The notes under the pieces were generated by a model. That model was given only the letters and a program-made list of their open reading frames with translations. It did not search any database and had not been told where the DNA came from. This document shows, piece after piece, positions 18,591 through 27,270 of a stretch of 35,352 nt of DNA. Position numbers and translations under genes: made by a program. This DNA comes from an uncultured SAR116 cluster alpha proteobacterium (GTDB lineage Bacteria; Pseudomonadota; Alphaproteobacteria; Puniceispirillales; Puniceispirillaceae): positions 1 through 35,352 of the forward strand of contig CABYZM010000015.1 of NCBI GenBank assembly GCA_902523435.1, written 5' to 3'. How positions within the stretch are numbered: position 1 is the stretch's first letter; every line of letters starts with the position of its first letter.

Positions 18591-18668
18591 GGCGGGTGTA
18601 GCTCAGTTGGTTAGAGCGCCAGTTTGTGGTACTGGATGTCGCCGGTTCAAATCCGGTCACTCGCCCCA
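18591..18668 (+). tRNA. tRNA-His (GTG)
   Basis: A complete cloverleaf. The acceptor stem GCGGGTG (18592-18598) pairs with CACTCGC (18658-18664), with one G-T pair. The anticodon loop TTGTGGT has anticodon GTG at 18626-18628. The T arm contains GGTTCAAATCC. The extra 5' G (18591) faces C73 (18665), the hallmark of bacterial tRNA-His, and CCA is encoded. Confidence 0.97.
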
Positions 18669-18788
18669 TTTTCTCCCTCCTAGCTGTTAATTTGAGCTTC
18701 AGAATGAGGTCACTTCGGTCCGTTTTCGCATTATTGCTTGACCTGGTATCTGTTTTTCGAGTACCGATGCCCATCACATGGTAATGAT

Positions 18789-18873
18789 GCGGGCGTGGCG
18801 AAATTGGTAGACGCGCCAGATTTAGGTTCTGGTATCTTGCGATGTGGGGGTTCAAGTCCCTCCGCCCGCACCA
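18789..18873 (+). tRNA. tRNA-Leu (TAG)
   Basis: A class II tRNA with a long variable arm. The acceptor stem GCGGGCG pairs perfectly with CGCCCGC. The anticodon loop TTTAGGT holds TAG at 18823-18825, reading CUA-type leucine codons. Discriminator A and encoded CCA end the gene. It follows tRNA-His by about 120 bases. Confidence 0.97.
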
Positions 18874-18961
18874 TCAACACGAAATGATGCCCCTCGGTAA
18901 ACCACATGCAGGTTTTGACGGGTGATTTTTGACAGGCAGTATAGTGTCAACAGGACAGATT

Positions 18962-20446
18962 ATGAACACCAAAGAAACACTGAGCGAAGGTCTTGCGCGG
19001 GAGTATGAAATTACATTCACCGCTGCAGAAATGGATGAAAAAATTTCAGCTAGACTGGCGGAGGTTGCAACAACGGCCAATATGCCTGGTTTCCGGCCAG
19101 GCAAAGTGCCGATGTCAGTCGTGAAAGCCCGCTTTGGGGACCAGGTGAAAGGTGAGATTATTCGCACAAGTCTTGATGACGCCGCGAAAAAGACAATTGA
19201 AGAGCAAGGGCTGAAACTGGCCAGCCAGCCAAAGATGGATATCACAAGTTTTGAAGATGGCAGTGACCTGGTAGCTAAGCTTTCTGCTGAAATTATGCCA
19301 AATATCACAATTCCTGATTTAGCTGCCCTTTCTATCGAACGCCCGGTTCTGCCTAACGACGAGGCAGGTATAAAAGAGACGATGCAAAGGCTTGCTGATG
19401 AAAATAGGCCAACTAAAAAAGTTGAGACCAAGCGTATGGCAAAATTGGGTGATGTGGTTCGGATTGACTTCACAGGCCGTATTGATGGCAAGGCTTTTGA
19501 AGGTGGAGCAGCGCAGGACCATATGCTGGAATTAGGTTCAAATAGCTTCATCCCTGGATTTGAAGATGGCCTTGTTGGCGCGCACGTAGGCGAAACAGTT
19601 GATGTAAAGGTTACTTTCCCAGCCGATTATCAAGCTGCGCATCTTGCAGGTAAAGAAGCTGTTTTTGAATGTCCGGTTAAAGAAATTCATGAAAAAGGTG
19701 ATTCTAAGGTAGATAATGAACTGGCCAGCAAGCTTGGGTTTGAAAATCTCGACGCGCTGCGAGATGCCGTTGCTGGTCAACTAGCATCTCAGCATGCCAC
19801 AGCCCTTCGTGCGGCTGTCAAAACAAATGTTTTCGACCAGCTGGCTGACCAAATAGACTTTGACGTTCCACCGAGCCTATTAAAGTCTGAATATGACGTT
19901 GTAGCTAAATCGATTGCTGAGCCTCATGACCTTAATCACGATGACGACCATGATCATACGCACGCAGCTGATGAAGGTCTGAATGATGAGCAAAAAGAAG
20001 AAGCACGGACTGTGGCCACACGGCGCGTTCGACTAGGTCTGCTGCTGACTGAAATAGGTCAAAGCAACAACATCCAGGTCAGCGAAGAGGATATCAAACG
20101 TACTGTGATCGAACAATCCAGTCGTTTTCCGGGGCAGGAGCAGGAAGTTATCCAATATTATCAAAACAATCCTGATGCAATGCAGCAACTCGCTGGGCCG
20201 ATGTTTGAAGAGCTTGTAATGGATTATATCCTTGAAATGGCAAAAGTCACAGACATTGAAATAACTGCAGAAGAGCTTTACGCAGAACCGACAGAAAAAG
20301 GTGCTGGAAAGGTTTCAAAGAAAACTAAACCTGCGCCCAAGAAAGCGTCTTCTAAAAAAAGTAAAGCTAAGAAGGCAGCAACTAAAGAAGCCGCTCCTAA
20401 AAATGCTGCTGCGAAGAAAAACACAGCAGCAAAGAAAAAAAGGTGA
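18962..20446 (+). CDS. tig: Trigger factor (ribosome-associated chaperone / PPIase)
   Basis: Binds the ribosome exit tunnel and assists folding of nascent chains. Seen: the N-terminal ribosome-binding domain with the signature PGFRPGKVP, a central FKBP-type prolyl isomerase domain ([17 protein letters not shown] to about residue 240), and the C-terminal helical chaperone domain. Two additions stand out. A His/Asp-rich insert lies near residues 320-340 ([15 protein letters not shown]), and the last 45 or so residues are a Lys/Ala-rich tail ([18 protein letters not shown] and similar) resembling a histone H1 tail. The total is 494 residues, longer than E. coli Tig (432). ATG 18962 with AGGACAG upstream is the start. 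Tig precedes clpP-clpX-lon, a common bacterial order. Confidence 0.97.
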   Translation: MNTKETLSEGLAREYEITFTAAEMDEKISARLAEVATTANMPGFRPGKVPMSVVKARFGDQVKGEIIRTSLDDAAKKTIEEQGLKLASQPKMDITSFEDGSDLVAKLSAEIMPNITIPDLAALSIERPVLPNDEAGIKETMQRLADENRPTKKVETKRMAKLGDVVRIDFTGRIDGKAFEGGAAQDHMLELGSNSFIPGFEDGLVGAHVGETVDVKVTFPADYQAAHLAGKEAVFECPVKEIHEKGDSKVDNELASKLGFENLDALRDAVAGQLASQHATALRAAVKTNVFDQLADQIDFDVPPSLLKSEYDVVAKSIAEPHDLNHDDDHDHTHAADEGLNDEQKEEARTVATRRVRLGLLLTEIGQSNNIQVSEEDIKRTVIEQSSRFPGQEQEVIQYYQNNPDAMQQLAGPMFEELVMDYILEMAKVTDIEITAEELYAEPTEKGAGKVSKKTKPAPKKASSKKSKAKKAATKEAAPKNAAAKKNTAAKKKR

Positions 20447-20495
20447 TGTCACCCTATCAGCTTTATTTTGGACGGTCATAAAATATGCAAAATTA

Positions 20496-20527
20496 AAAAA
20501 CTGCCAGCCTTGGGGTTGGCAGTTTTT
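20496..20527 (+). terminator. Rho-independent terminator after tig
   Basis: AAAAACTGCCAGCC and GGTTGGCAGTTTTT form a 14-bp stem (one G-T pair) around a TTGG loop, ending in five T residues. It starts 50 bases after the tig stop and should separate tig from clpP transcription, at least partly. Confidence 0.93.
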
Positions 20528-20687
20528 ACGTTCGTGCTTAAATCTAATAGCAGAATGTTGTAACCAACATTTACTCGTGATAGCACTCAGCAATGAGCAG
20601 ATTTGGCAACTCCAGAGGAAAAGTCTGCTTTATCAGGTTAAAATCACCGGACAGCTTTCCTCTGTACGGCATTTAGGAGACACAAAG

Positions 20688-21332
20688 ATGGACATGTATA
20701 AAGCTGGAACGTCGCCTATAGATATGAATCTTGTGCCGATGGTGATCGAACAGACTGGCAGAGGAGAACGTTCCTTTGACATATTTTCCCGCCTGTTGAA
20801 AGAACGGATAATTTTCCTCAATGGTCCGGTTGAGGATGTGATGGCTTCACTTGTATGCGCTCAGCTTCTGTTCTTGGAGGCAGAGAACCCGACCAAAGAT
20901 ATTTTCATGTATATCAATTCACCAGGTGGAATCGTAACGAGTGGTCTAGCAATCTATGACACTATGCAATATATCAAGCCCGATGTGTCTACTGTCTGCA
21001 TGGGGCAGGCAGCTTCCATGGGCTCACTGTTGCTAACAGCAGGGGCGGCAAATAAAAGATATAGCCTGCCTCACGCTCGTATTATGACGCATCAGCCTTC
21101 AGGCGGTTTCCAGGGTCAGGCAACAGATATTGAGATTCATGCTAGGGAAATCCTGAGCCTGCGCAGCCGACTGAACAAAATTTACGAAAAGCATTCAGGC
21201 AAAACAATAAAACAAATAGAAAAAATAATGGAAAGAGACACCTTCATGTCGCCACAGGAAGCCCAGGAGATGGGGCTAATCGATGAAGTGGTAACAAAAC
21301 GCCCTGATACAACAGAAGACCTTGATAAATAA
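20688..21332 (+). CDS. clpP: ATP-dependent Clp protease proteolytic subunit
   Basis: A serine peptidase that forms the tetradecameric ClpP barrel and degrades proteins fed by ClpX or ClpA. The 214-residue protein carries the triad: Ser110 in GQAASMGS, His135 in MTHQPSGG and Asp184 in MERDTFMS. The mature N-terminus would begin near [17 protein letters not shown], so a propeptide of roughly a dozen residues is likely. ATG 20688 has AGGAGA seven bases upstream. An open frame extends upstream past the terminator as far as 20301, but that part is not coding. clpX follows after 133 bases. Confidence 0.98.
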   Translation: MDMYKAGTSPIDMNLVPMVIEQTGRGERSFDIFSRLLKERIIFLNGPVEDVMASLVCAQLLFLEAENPTKDIFMYINSPGGIVTSGLAIYDTMQYIKPDVSTVCMGQAASMGSLLLTAGAANKRYSLPHARIMTHQPSGGFQGQATDIEIHAREILSLRSRLNKIYEKHSGKTIKQIEKIMERDTFMSPQEAQEMGLIDEVVTKRPDTTEDLDK

Positions 21333-21465
21333 GGATTGTCTAAATAAAGCGGTGAATGTGAAGATTTTATGTTGAGAAAAGCAAGATCTCGCGCCTACTA
21401 TAAGGTGAACGGCAAGTCCGTTTGGAAAGCAATTTTTTTGGGACGGCAAGCGCAGGAGAGTTAAC

Positions 21466-22722
21466 ATGGCAGAGACAGAAGACGATAACAAATCGACTCT
21501 TTTCTGTTCTTTTTGCGGTAAAAGCCAGCATGAGGTGAAAAAGCTCATCGCCGGTCCGACTGTTTTTATATGCGATGAATGTGTCGAATTATGTATGGAC
21601 ATTATTCGTGAAGAGCATAAAGGGGCCGTGAACAAACATCATGAGGGCGTTCCTTCACCTAGCGACATTAATCAGGTGCTTGATGATTATGTAATTGGAC
21701 AAACTAAAGCTAAACGTATTTTAGCTGTCGCTGTTCATAACCATTACAAACGTCTTGCTAATGAAGGCAAGACAGGTGATCTTGAAATTCAAAAGTCAAA
21801 TATTCTGTTGGTTGGGCCAACTGGATGCGGAAAAACGCTTCTAGCGCAGTCACTGGCGCGAATGCTGGATGTGCCTTTTACAATGGCAGATGCAACAACG
21901 CTGACGGAGGCAGGCTATGTTGGTGAGGACGTTGAGAACATCATTTTGAAACTGCTTCAGGCCTCGGATTATAACGTTGAGAAAGCTCAACGTGGAATTG
22001 TTTACATAGATGAGGTAGATAAGATTTCACGTAAGTCTGATAATCCCTCCATCACTCGCGACGTTTCGGGTGAAGGCGTTCAGCAAGCTTTATTAAAGAT
22101 TATGGAAGGTACAATTGCGTCTGTTCCCCCACAAGGTGGTCGTAAACATCCTCAGCAAGAATTTTTGCAAGTTGATACGACGAATATTCTATTTATCTGT
22201 GGCGGTGCATTTGCTGGCTTAGATAAGCTGATAGCAAGTCGAAATAGTGGAGCTGGCATTGGATTTGGCGCGAATGTGCGAGATCCTGAGGATCGAAATA
22301 TCAGTCAACTGCTTGTTGATCTAGAGCCAGAAGATTTAATCAAATTTGGACTAATTCCCGAATTTATTGGCCGGTTGCCGGTGATCGCCACATTAGAAGA
22401 TTTGGATGAAGAGGCGTTGGTGCGGATTTTAACCGAACCTAAGAATGCGTTAACCAAACAATATAAAGCTTTGTTTGACATGGATGGGGTAAATCTTGAT
22501 TTTAGAGATGATGCGCTGAAAGCGATTGCAAGAAAAGCAATTGAAAGGAAGACGGGCGCGCGGGGGCTGCGTTCCATCTTGGAAAACATATTGATGAACC
22601 CGATGTTTGAAATTCCAACTGCGACAAACATTCAAGATGTAGTGATAAACGAGGATGTTGTGATAGGCAACACACCCCCATTAATGGTACACACGCCAAG
22701 TGCTAAAGAAGCAAAAACCTGA
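21466..22722 (+). CDS. clpX: ATP-dependent Clp protease ATP-binding subunit ClpX
   Basis: A AAA+ unfoldase that recognises degrons (including ssrA tags) and feeds ClpP. The 418-residue protein has the N-terminal zinc-binding domain (C14, C17, C36, C39), Walker A GPTGCGKT (117-124), the pore loop region GYVGEDVEN, Walker [10 protein letters not shown], the ClpP-docking IGF loop ([10 protein letters not shown]) and a sensor-2 segment [15 protein letters not shown] ribosome binding site precedes the ATG. It lies between clpP and lon on the same strand, as in most alphaproteobacteria. Confidence 0.98.
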   Translation: MAETEDDNKSTLFCSFCGKSQHEVKKLIAGPTVFICDECVELCMDIIREEHKGAVNKHHEGVPSPSDINQVLDDYVIGQTKAKRILAVAVHNHYKRLANEGKTGDLEIQKSNILLVGPTGCGKTLLAQSLARMLDVPFTMADATTLTEAGYVGEDVENIILKLLQASDYNVEKAQRGIVYIDEVDKISRKSDNPSITRDVSGEGVQQALLKIMEGTIASVPPQGGRKHPQQEFLQVDTTNILFICGGAFAGLDKLIASRNSGAGIGFGANVRDPEDRNISQLLVDLEPEDLIKFGLIPEFIGRLPVIATLEDLDEEALVRILTEPKNALTKQYKALFDMDGVNLDFRDDALKAIARKAIERKTGARGLRSILENILMNPMFEIPTATNIQDVVINEDVVIGNTPPLMVHTPSAKEAKT

Positions 22723-22866
22723 TAAAGCTTGTGCTAGGCATTCTCAACAATTATTTTTGAACAGCTTCAAATCGACGACAAAAAGTTCGATACGAGCAGG
22801 TAGTCTTTCGCGGTTTTTAGATTTAGGTAGGCACGATTCTTGCACAACGCAGCATTTATGCGTTCA

Positions 22867-22902
22867 CCCCTTGATTTAGCCACAGACAAGCCACACATCT
22901 AT
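22867..22902 (+). promoter_or_regulatory. Possible heat-shock (sigma-32-type) promoter of lon
   Basis: CCCCTTGAT at 22867-22875 resembles the -35 element CCCTTGAA, and CCACACATCTA near 22892-22902 loosely resembles the -10 element CCCCATxT, at about 16-bp spacing. It lies some 80 bases upstream of lon, which is heat-inducible in many bacteria. The -10 match is weak, so this is a suggestion only. Confidence 0.35.
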
Positions 22903-22979
22903 AACAAAATATCGGTGGCAGTCAGCAGGTATTCATCCTGAAGAGTAGCCGTAAAACAAAACGCGAAGGACAGATAGTC

Positions 22980-25385
22980 ATGACTGAATTTTCTCCTCCA
23001 ATCCAGCTTCCTGTATTACCACTTCGTGATATTGTGGTTTTTCCACACATGATTGTACCGTTATTTGTTGGCCGAGAAAAATCAGTGAAAGCATTAGAAG
23101 AGGTGATGAATGAAAATAAGCAGGTCCTCCTGCTTACTCAAACAGACGCCGCTATTGAAGACCCTTCCGATTCAGACATGTATCGGATGGGAACAATTGG
23201 TAATATTTTACAGCTGTTGAAGTTGCCCGATGGCACGGTGAAAGTTCTTGTCGAGGGATTGTCTAGGGCAAGAGTGGACAATTTGGTCGATGTTGGCGAT
23301 TTTATGACAGGAGAGGCAATTGAAATTGCTGATCCTGATGTTGTTGACGCAGAAGTGGTTGCTCTTGGCCGTGCAACAATCCAACAATTCGAGCATTACA
23401 TCAAACTAAACAAGAAAATCGCATCAGAGGTCATCGTATCGATCAATCAAATTGAAGATACAGGAAAAATTGCTGATACGATTGCCTCTCATCTGGCTGT
23501 TAAGATAACTGAAAAGCAGAAGCTCTTGGAAACAGCTGATGTTACTCAGCGTCTTGAGTTGATTTTCAGCATGATGGAAGGTGAAATTGGTGTTTTACAA
23601 GTTGAGAAACGCATCCGCAATCGCGTAAAGCGGCAGATGGAGAAAACACAGCGTGAATATTATCTCAACGAACAGATGAAGGCAATTCAACGGGAGTTGG
23701 GTGAGGGTGAGGATGGAAAGAGCGAATTAGATGAGCTTGGAGAACAAATAAATGAGGCTGGCTTGCCTAAAGAAGCTCGCGAAAAAGCGGAGGTCGAGCT
23801 CAAGAAGCTTCGCAATATGGGGCCGATGAGTGCAGAGGCAACCGTTGTGCGTAATTATCTTGATTGGATGACAGCCATTCCTTGGAGAAAGGCCAGTAGC
23901 ATAAATAAAGATATCAAAAAAGCTCGTGAAATTTTGGACGCTGATCATTTTGGGCTGGATAAAGTTAAGGATCGAATCGTTGAGTTTTTGGCTGTTCAAA
24001 AGCGTACAAGGAAAATCAAAGGACCTATCTTGTGCCTTGTTGGTCCACCAGGAGTGGGCAAAACCTCACTGGGGAAATCCATTGCACGCGCATCGGGGCG
24101 TGAATATGTGCGTATGGCCTTAGGTGGTGTTCGGGATGAGGCTGAGATCAGAGGCCATCGGCGCACCTACATAGGCTCAATGCCCGGAAAAATTATCCAG
24201 GGCATGAAAAAAGCAGGTAAAAAGAATCCACTTTTCTTACTGGATGAAATTGATAAATTAGGTTCAGATTGGCGCGGTGACCCCAGCTCCGCCTTGCTTG
24301 AGGTATTAGATCCAGCACAAAATAGTACATTCCAGGATCATTATCTGGAAGTTGATTTTGACTTGTCAAATGTAATGTTTATCACCACGGCTAACAGTCT
24401 GAATATGCCTCAGCCACTGATGGACAGAATGGAAATTATTCGCCTGTCCGGTTACACGGAAAACGAGAAAAAGGCAATTGCTTTCGAACATCTAATTCCA
24501 CGCCAGATAAAAGAACACGGGCTAACGGAAGATGAGATTGAGTTTACTGAACAGGCGGTTATTGACATTATCAGATATTTCACTCGTGAGGCGGGGGTTC
24601 GCTCTCTTGAGCGTGAAATTGCGAAAATCGCCCGGAAGGCCATTACTAAAATTGTTAGCGAAGATGCGACTAGTGTTAAAGTTGATGCAGAAGATTTGGG
24701 AGAACTATTGGGCGTTAAAAAGTTTCGCTATGGCGAAATCGATGCAGAAGATCAGGTAGGGGTGGTCACTGGCTTGGCTTGGACAGAAGTCGGTGGTGAA
24801 TTACTCCAGGTTGAATCTGTGAAGGTTCCCGGAAAGGGCAAGGTAACTGCCACAGGGAAATTGGGTGATGTGATGAAGGAATCAATACAGGCAGCTGAAT
24901 TCTTCATTAAATCGCGCGCGAATACCTATGGAATAGATTTGGTGAAGGCAGAAAAGACAGATATTCATGTGCATGTGCCAGAAGGGGGAACTCCAAAAGA
25001 TGGCCCATCTGCAGGAGTTGCCATGGTGACTTCTATCGTATCGGCACAAACAGGTATTGCTGTGCGTAAAGATGTTGCCATGACAGGTGAAATCACTCTG
25101 CGTGGCCGCGTACTGGCTATTGGTGGTTTGAAAGAAAAACTGCTGGCTGCCTTACGTGGTGGAATCAAGACCGTTTTGATACCAAAGGAAAATGAAAAGG
25201 ATCTCGCTGAAGTTCCTGATAACGTTAAAGACGGCTTGGACATTATTCCGATTTCACTTGTTGATGAGGCACTTAATGTTGCGTTGATAAGATCTTTTGA
25301 TGACCGCGTTAATGAAGATGAAGTGCTCGCTGACACGCCACTTGCACCAGGCAACGCTGTGCAGGAAGACTTGATTGCGCATTAA
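22980..25385 (+). CDS. lon: Lon protease (ATP-dependent, S16 family)
   Basis: A homohexameric AAA+ protease that degrades misfolded and specific regulatory proteins. In alphaproteobacteria it is known to act on CcrM and other cell-cycle proteins. The 801-residue protein has the N-terminal substrate domain (PVLPLRDIVVFPHM...), a coiled central helix region, Walker A GPPGVGKT (355-362), Walker B LFLLDEIDK, and the C-terminal protease domain with catalytic Ser677 in PKDGPSAG and Lys720 in GGLKEKLLAA. ATG 22980 follows GAAGGACAG. A 257-base gap to clpX suggests its own promoter. The HU gene follows, a conserved pairing. Confidence 0.98.
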   Translation: MTEFSPPIQLPVLPLRDIVVFPHMIVPLFVGREKSVKALEEVMNENKQVLLLTQTDAAIEDPSDSDMYRMGTIGNILQLLKLPDGTVKVLVEGLSRARVDNLVDVGDFMTGEAIEIADPDVVDAEVVALGRATIQQFEHYIKLNKKIASEVIVSINQIEDTGKIADTIASHLAVKITEKQKLLETADVTQRLELIFSMMEGEIGVLQVEKRIRNRVKRQMEKTQREYYLNEQMKAIQRELGEGEDGKSELDELGEQINEAGLPKEAREKAEVELKKLRNMGPMSAEATVVRNYLDWMTAIPWRKASSINKDIKKAREILDADHFGLDKVKDRIVEFLAVQKRTRKIKGPILCLVGPPGVGKTSLGKSIARASGREYVRMALGGVRDEAEIRGHRRTYIGSMPGKIIQGMKKAGKKNPLFLLDEIDKLGSDWRGDPSSALLEVLDPAQNSTFQDHYLEVDFDLSNVMFITTANSLNMPQPLMDRMEIIRLSGYTENEKKAIAFEHLIPRQIKEHGLTEDEIEFTEQAVIDIIRYFTREAGVRSLEREIAKIARKAITKIVSEDATSVKVDAEDLGELLGVKKFRYGEIDAEDQVGVVTGLAWTEVGGELLQVESVKVPGKGKVTATGKLGDVMKESIQAAEFFIKSRANTYGIDLVKAEKTDIHVHVPEGGTPKDGPSAGVAMVTSIVSAQTGIAVRKDVAMTGEITLRGRVLAIGGLKEKLLAALRGGIKTVLIPKENEKDLAEVPDNVKDGLDIIPISLVDEALNVALIRSFDDRVNEDEVLADTPLAPGNAVQEDLIAH

Positions 25386-25455
25386 ATAGAATAGACTTAA
25401 TTACCGCTAATTTTCCCAGTATTCATGAGTTTTTTGTTGACCCCATAAAGCCCGA

Positions 25456-25488
25456 CAGATTAACATCTGCTTAGGCTGAAATTTCAGC
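25456..25488 (+). promoter_or_regulatory. Two inverted repeats in the leader of the HU gene
   Basis: CAGAT-TAAC-ATCTG (25456-25469) is a small hairpin. A few bases on, GCTGAAATTTCAGC (25475-25488) is a perfect 14-bp palindrome, extended by TTA/TAA on either side with one bulged G. They sit 37-70 bases upstream of the ATG of the HU gene. The palindrome could be an operator for a dimeric repressor or part of an mRNA leader fold. Confidence 0.5.
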
Positions 25489-25524
25489 TAAAACCATCTA
25501 TCCAAAAAAAAAGGGGGCCTTCCC

Positions 25525-25800
25525 ATGAATAAGAATGATTTGGTATCAGCAGTCGCAGGGCATGCAAGTTTGTCGAAAGCGGACGCTGGGCGCGCTGTTG
25601 ACGCGGTATTCGCTTCTATAGAAGGGGCATTAACTTCAGGTGATGAAGTACGTATTGTTGGTTTTGGTTCTTTCTCTGTCGCACACCGCGCCGCCAGCAC
25701 AGGTCGTAACCCGCGCACGGGTGAGGTAATCCAGATTGCTGCATCCAAGCAGCCTAAATTCAGAGCAGGTGCACCATTAAAATCTGCCGTAAACAGCTAA
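25525..25800 (+). CDS. hupB: DNA-binding protein HU
   Basis: A histone-like nucleoid protein that bends and compacts DNA as a dimer. Its 91 residues are the standard length. Seen: MNKNDLVSAVAGHA at the N-terminus, the GFGSF turn (VRIVGFGSFSVAHR), the DNA-intercalating arm with GRNPRTGE, and the C-terminal PKFRAGAPLKSAV. It follows lon on the same strand. A stretch of A and G (AAAGGGGG) before the ATG gives a strong ribosome binding site. Downstream, CGGTGAC/GTCACCG (25817-25845) can form a 7-bp hairpin without a T run. Confidence 0.97.
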   Translation: MNKNDLVSAVAGHASLSKADAGRAVDAVFASIEGALTSGDEVRIVGFGSFSVAHRAASTGRNPRTGEVIQIAASKQPKFRAGAPLKSAVNS

Positions 25801-25869
25801 ATTATTTTGATAATTTCGGTGACCGTGAGTCGTTATGCGTCACCGACACAGTTACGACCTCATTTACTA

Positions 25870-25945
25870 GGGTGGTTAGCTCAGTTGGGAGAGCAACTCG
25901 TTTACACCGAGTAGGTCGGGGGTTCGAGCCCCTCACCACCCACCA
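25870..25945 (+). tRNA. tRNA-Val (TAC)
   Basis: The acceptor stem GGGTGGT pairs perfectly with ACCACCC. The anticodon loop TTTACAC gives TAC. The T arm contains GGGTTCGAGCCCC. Discriminator A and encoded CCA end at 25945. Confidence 0.97.
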
Positions 25946-25967
25946 AGAGGAAATGAAGAAAAAAACT

Positions 25968-26006
25968 AAAAGACCTCTGCCTATTTGTGGCGAGGTCTTT
26001 TTGGTT
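25968..26006 (+). terminator. Rho-independent terminator after tRNA-Val
   Basis: AAAAGACCTC(T)GCC pairs with GGCGAGGTCTTTT across a short loop, with one bulged base, and ends in a T run. It lies 22 bases after the tRNA-Val CCA end. Confidence 0.88.
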
Positions 26007-26032
26007 TTAGACGCAGATCATTGAATTGTGGC

Positions 26033-26353
26033 ATGTATCTGATCATTTTTGAAGTCTACCCGCATGATGACCAAAAAGATCGTTATTTTGAGCTGGCAGG
26101 TCAATTGCGTGAAACCTTGCATCAACAGCCTGGTTTTATTAACGTTGAAAGATTCCAGAGCCTTGTAGATGAGGGTAAAATACTCAGTTTATCTTGCTGG
26201 GAAACTGATGAAGCAATAGCGAATTGGCGTCATCACGCCGATCATATGGTTGTTCAAGCAGAAGGTAAGCGCAGTGTGTTCAAATCTTATCGATTAAGGG
26301 TTGCAGAAGTTATTCGAGACTATGACTTTTCGATCTCATCTGAGCTGGATTAA
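26033..26353 (+). CDS. Antibiotic biosynthesis monooxygenase (ABM) domain protein
   Basis: A 106-residue protein with the ferredoxin-like ABM fold pattern: MYLIIFEVYP (strand), a helix with LAGQLRETL, PGFINVERFQSL, then ILSLSCWETDEAIANWR and a following helix with HH.M. Such dimeric proteins include cofactor-free monooxygenases, haem-degrading enzymes and many of unknown role; the W-E-T-x-E-A-I-x-x-W motif is typical. The upstream in-frame extension to 25985 lies inside the terminator hairpin, so ATG 26033 is the start. No clear ribosome binding site is visible. The gene stands between the tRNA-Val terminator and a convergent gene. Confidence 0.75.
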   Translation: MYLIIFEVYPHDDQKDRYFELAGQLRETLHQQPGFINVERFQSLVDEGKILSLSCWETDEAIANWRHHADHMVVQAEGKRSVFKSYRLRVAEVIRDYDFSISSELD

Positions 26354-26378
26354 AAGGCAGAGCGACTAGATAGAACAT

Positions 26379-27041
26379 TTATTTTTTCATTGTAACGCGA
26401 ATATTTTTGAAATCTGCAGGTGGTTCAATCAGACGTGTCTTGTAGACCATCTCCTGTTGAGGTGAGATCGATGCGCCCGAAGCAGCCATCGGCCATTTCA
26501 TTAACTGTTTGTTTGCATCATCAACAAGCTCAATTTCAAATAATTTTGGCCGCCCAGCTTCTTCGCCTATATTCGCAACAGTAATGGCTATATCTAGAAC
26601 TGGGCCGAGTTCACTTTCAACAATATTATAATTTGCCGCCTGCATTGAAAATTTAGCAGGTGCGGGTGGGGGAGCTTTGTCAGTTGCTTGTGATATGTCG
26701 GCGATAGGTTGCTGAGAATGCGCCTCATTTGATAGACCACTTTGCTTTGTTTCAGCGGTTTTTGTATTATCTATGTTCTCTAGGCTCTTTAGATATCCTT
26801 TCGCAATCTGCGCGACAACAAAGCTTGTTGCGCCCAATAAAATAAAAATAAAAAGATATTTCACCAGGCGCTTCAAACTGCTTTTGTTTTTCCCATGCCG
26901 TGATTTGCTTTTTACTTTTTTCTGAGATGACTTTTTGTAATTGCGGCCCTGGTCAAGATTGTCAGAGACTGCTTGCATTTTCTTTTGCAAACGTTCAATC
27001 GCCTGGTCAATTTCCTGATCAGCCGGCAGTGAGGCCATCAT
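26379..27041 (-). CDS. Membrane protein with DUF3426-like extracytoplasmic domain
   Basis: About 220 residues. A short coiled-coil-like N-terminus (DQEIDQAIERLQKKMQAV) is followed by a strongly basic Lys/Ser/Arg stretch (about 33-58), one transmembrane helix (about 60-80), a polar linker with PPPAPAK, and a C-terminal beta domain. That domain's pattern (DIAITVANIGEEAGRP, LFEIELVDDANKQLMKWP, ISPQQEMVYKTRLIEPP) resembles DUF3426, which often sits behind an MJ0042 zinc ribbon; no zinc ribbon is present here. I chose ATG 27041 because AGGAA lies seven bases upstream; an upstream in-frame start at 27071 is less supported. Function is unknown; the topology suggests a periplasmic C-terminus. Confidence 0.7.
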   Translation of the reverse strand: MMASLPADQEIDQAIERLQKKMQAVSDNLDQGRNYKKSSQKKVKSKSRHGKNKSSLKRLVKYLFIFILLGATSFVVAQIAKGYLKSLENIDNTKTAETKQSGLSNEAHSQQPIADISQATDKAPPPAPAKFSMQAANYNIVESELGPVLDIAITVANIGEEAGRPKLFEIELVDDANKQLMKWPMAASGASISPQQEMVYKTRLIEPPADFKNIRVTMKK

Positions 27042-27270
27042 TTTCACATTCCTCATATTGATGTACTGCAAATTTAGTTTTTATGTTTGCAATTGTTGGG
27101 CCAACCCGCCTCTATCTGCAAATGTAAACGCCTTAAAGGCTATCAGTTTAAGGTAGATATTATAAAGTGTGAAGTAAGAGTGCAGATTAGGAGTATCAAT
27201 TTTACTCTATACTAAATGTTTGTTAAGAAATCCATGTAACTTGTCGTTCATGCTTGATTGTTAGGAAATA

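Noticed and set aside
18550-18855. Minus-strand open frame across tRNA-His and tRNA-Leu
   Set aside because: It reads through two complete tRNA genes. The translated T-arm complement (RVTGFEPATSS) is a well-known spurious product.
20301-20687. Open frame continuing upstream of clpP
   Set aside because: It overlaps the tig tail and runs through a strong terminator. ClpP homology begins after ATG 20688, which has its own ribosome binding site.
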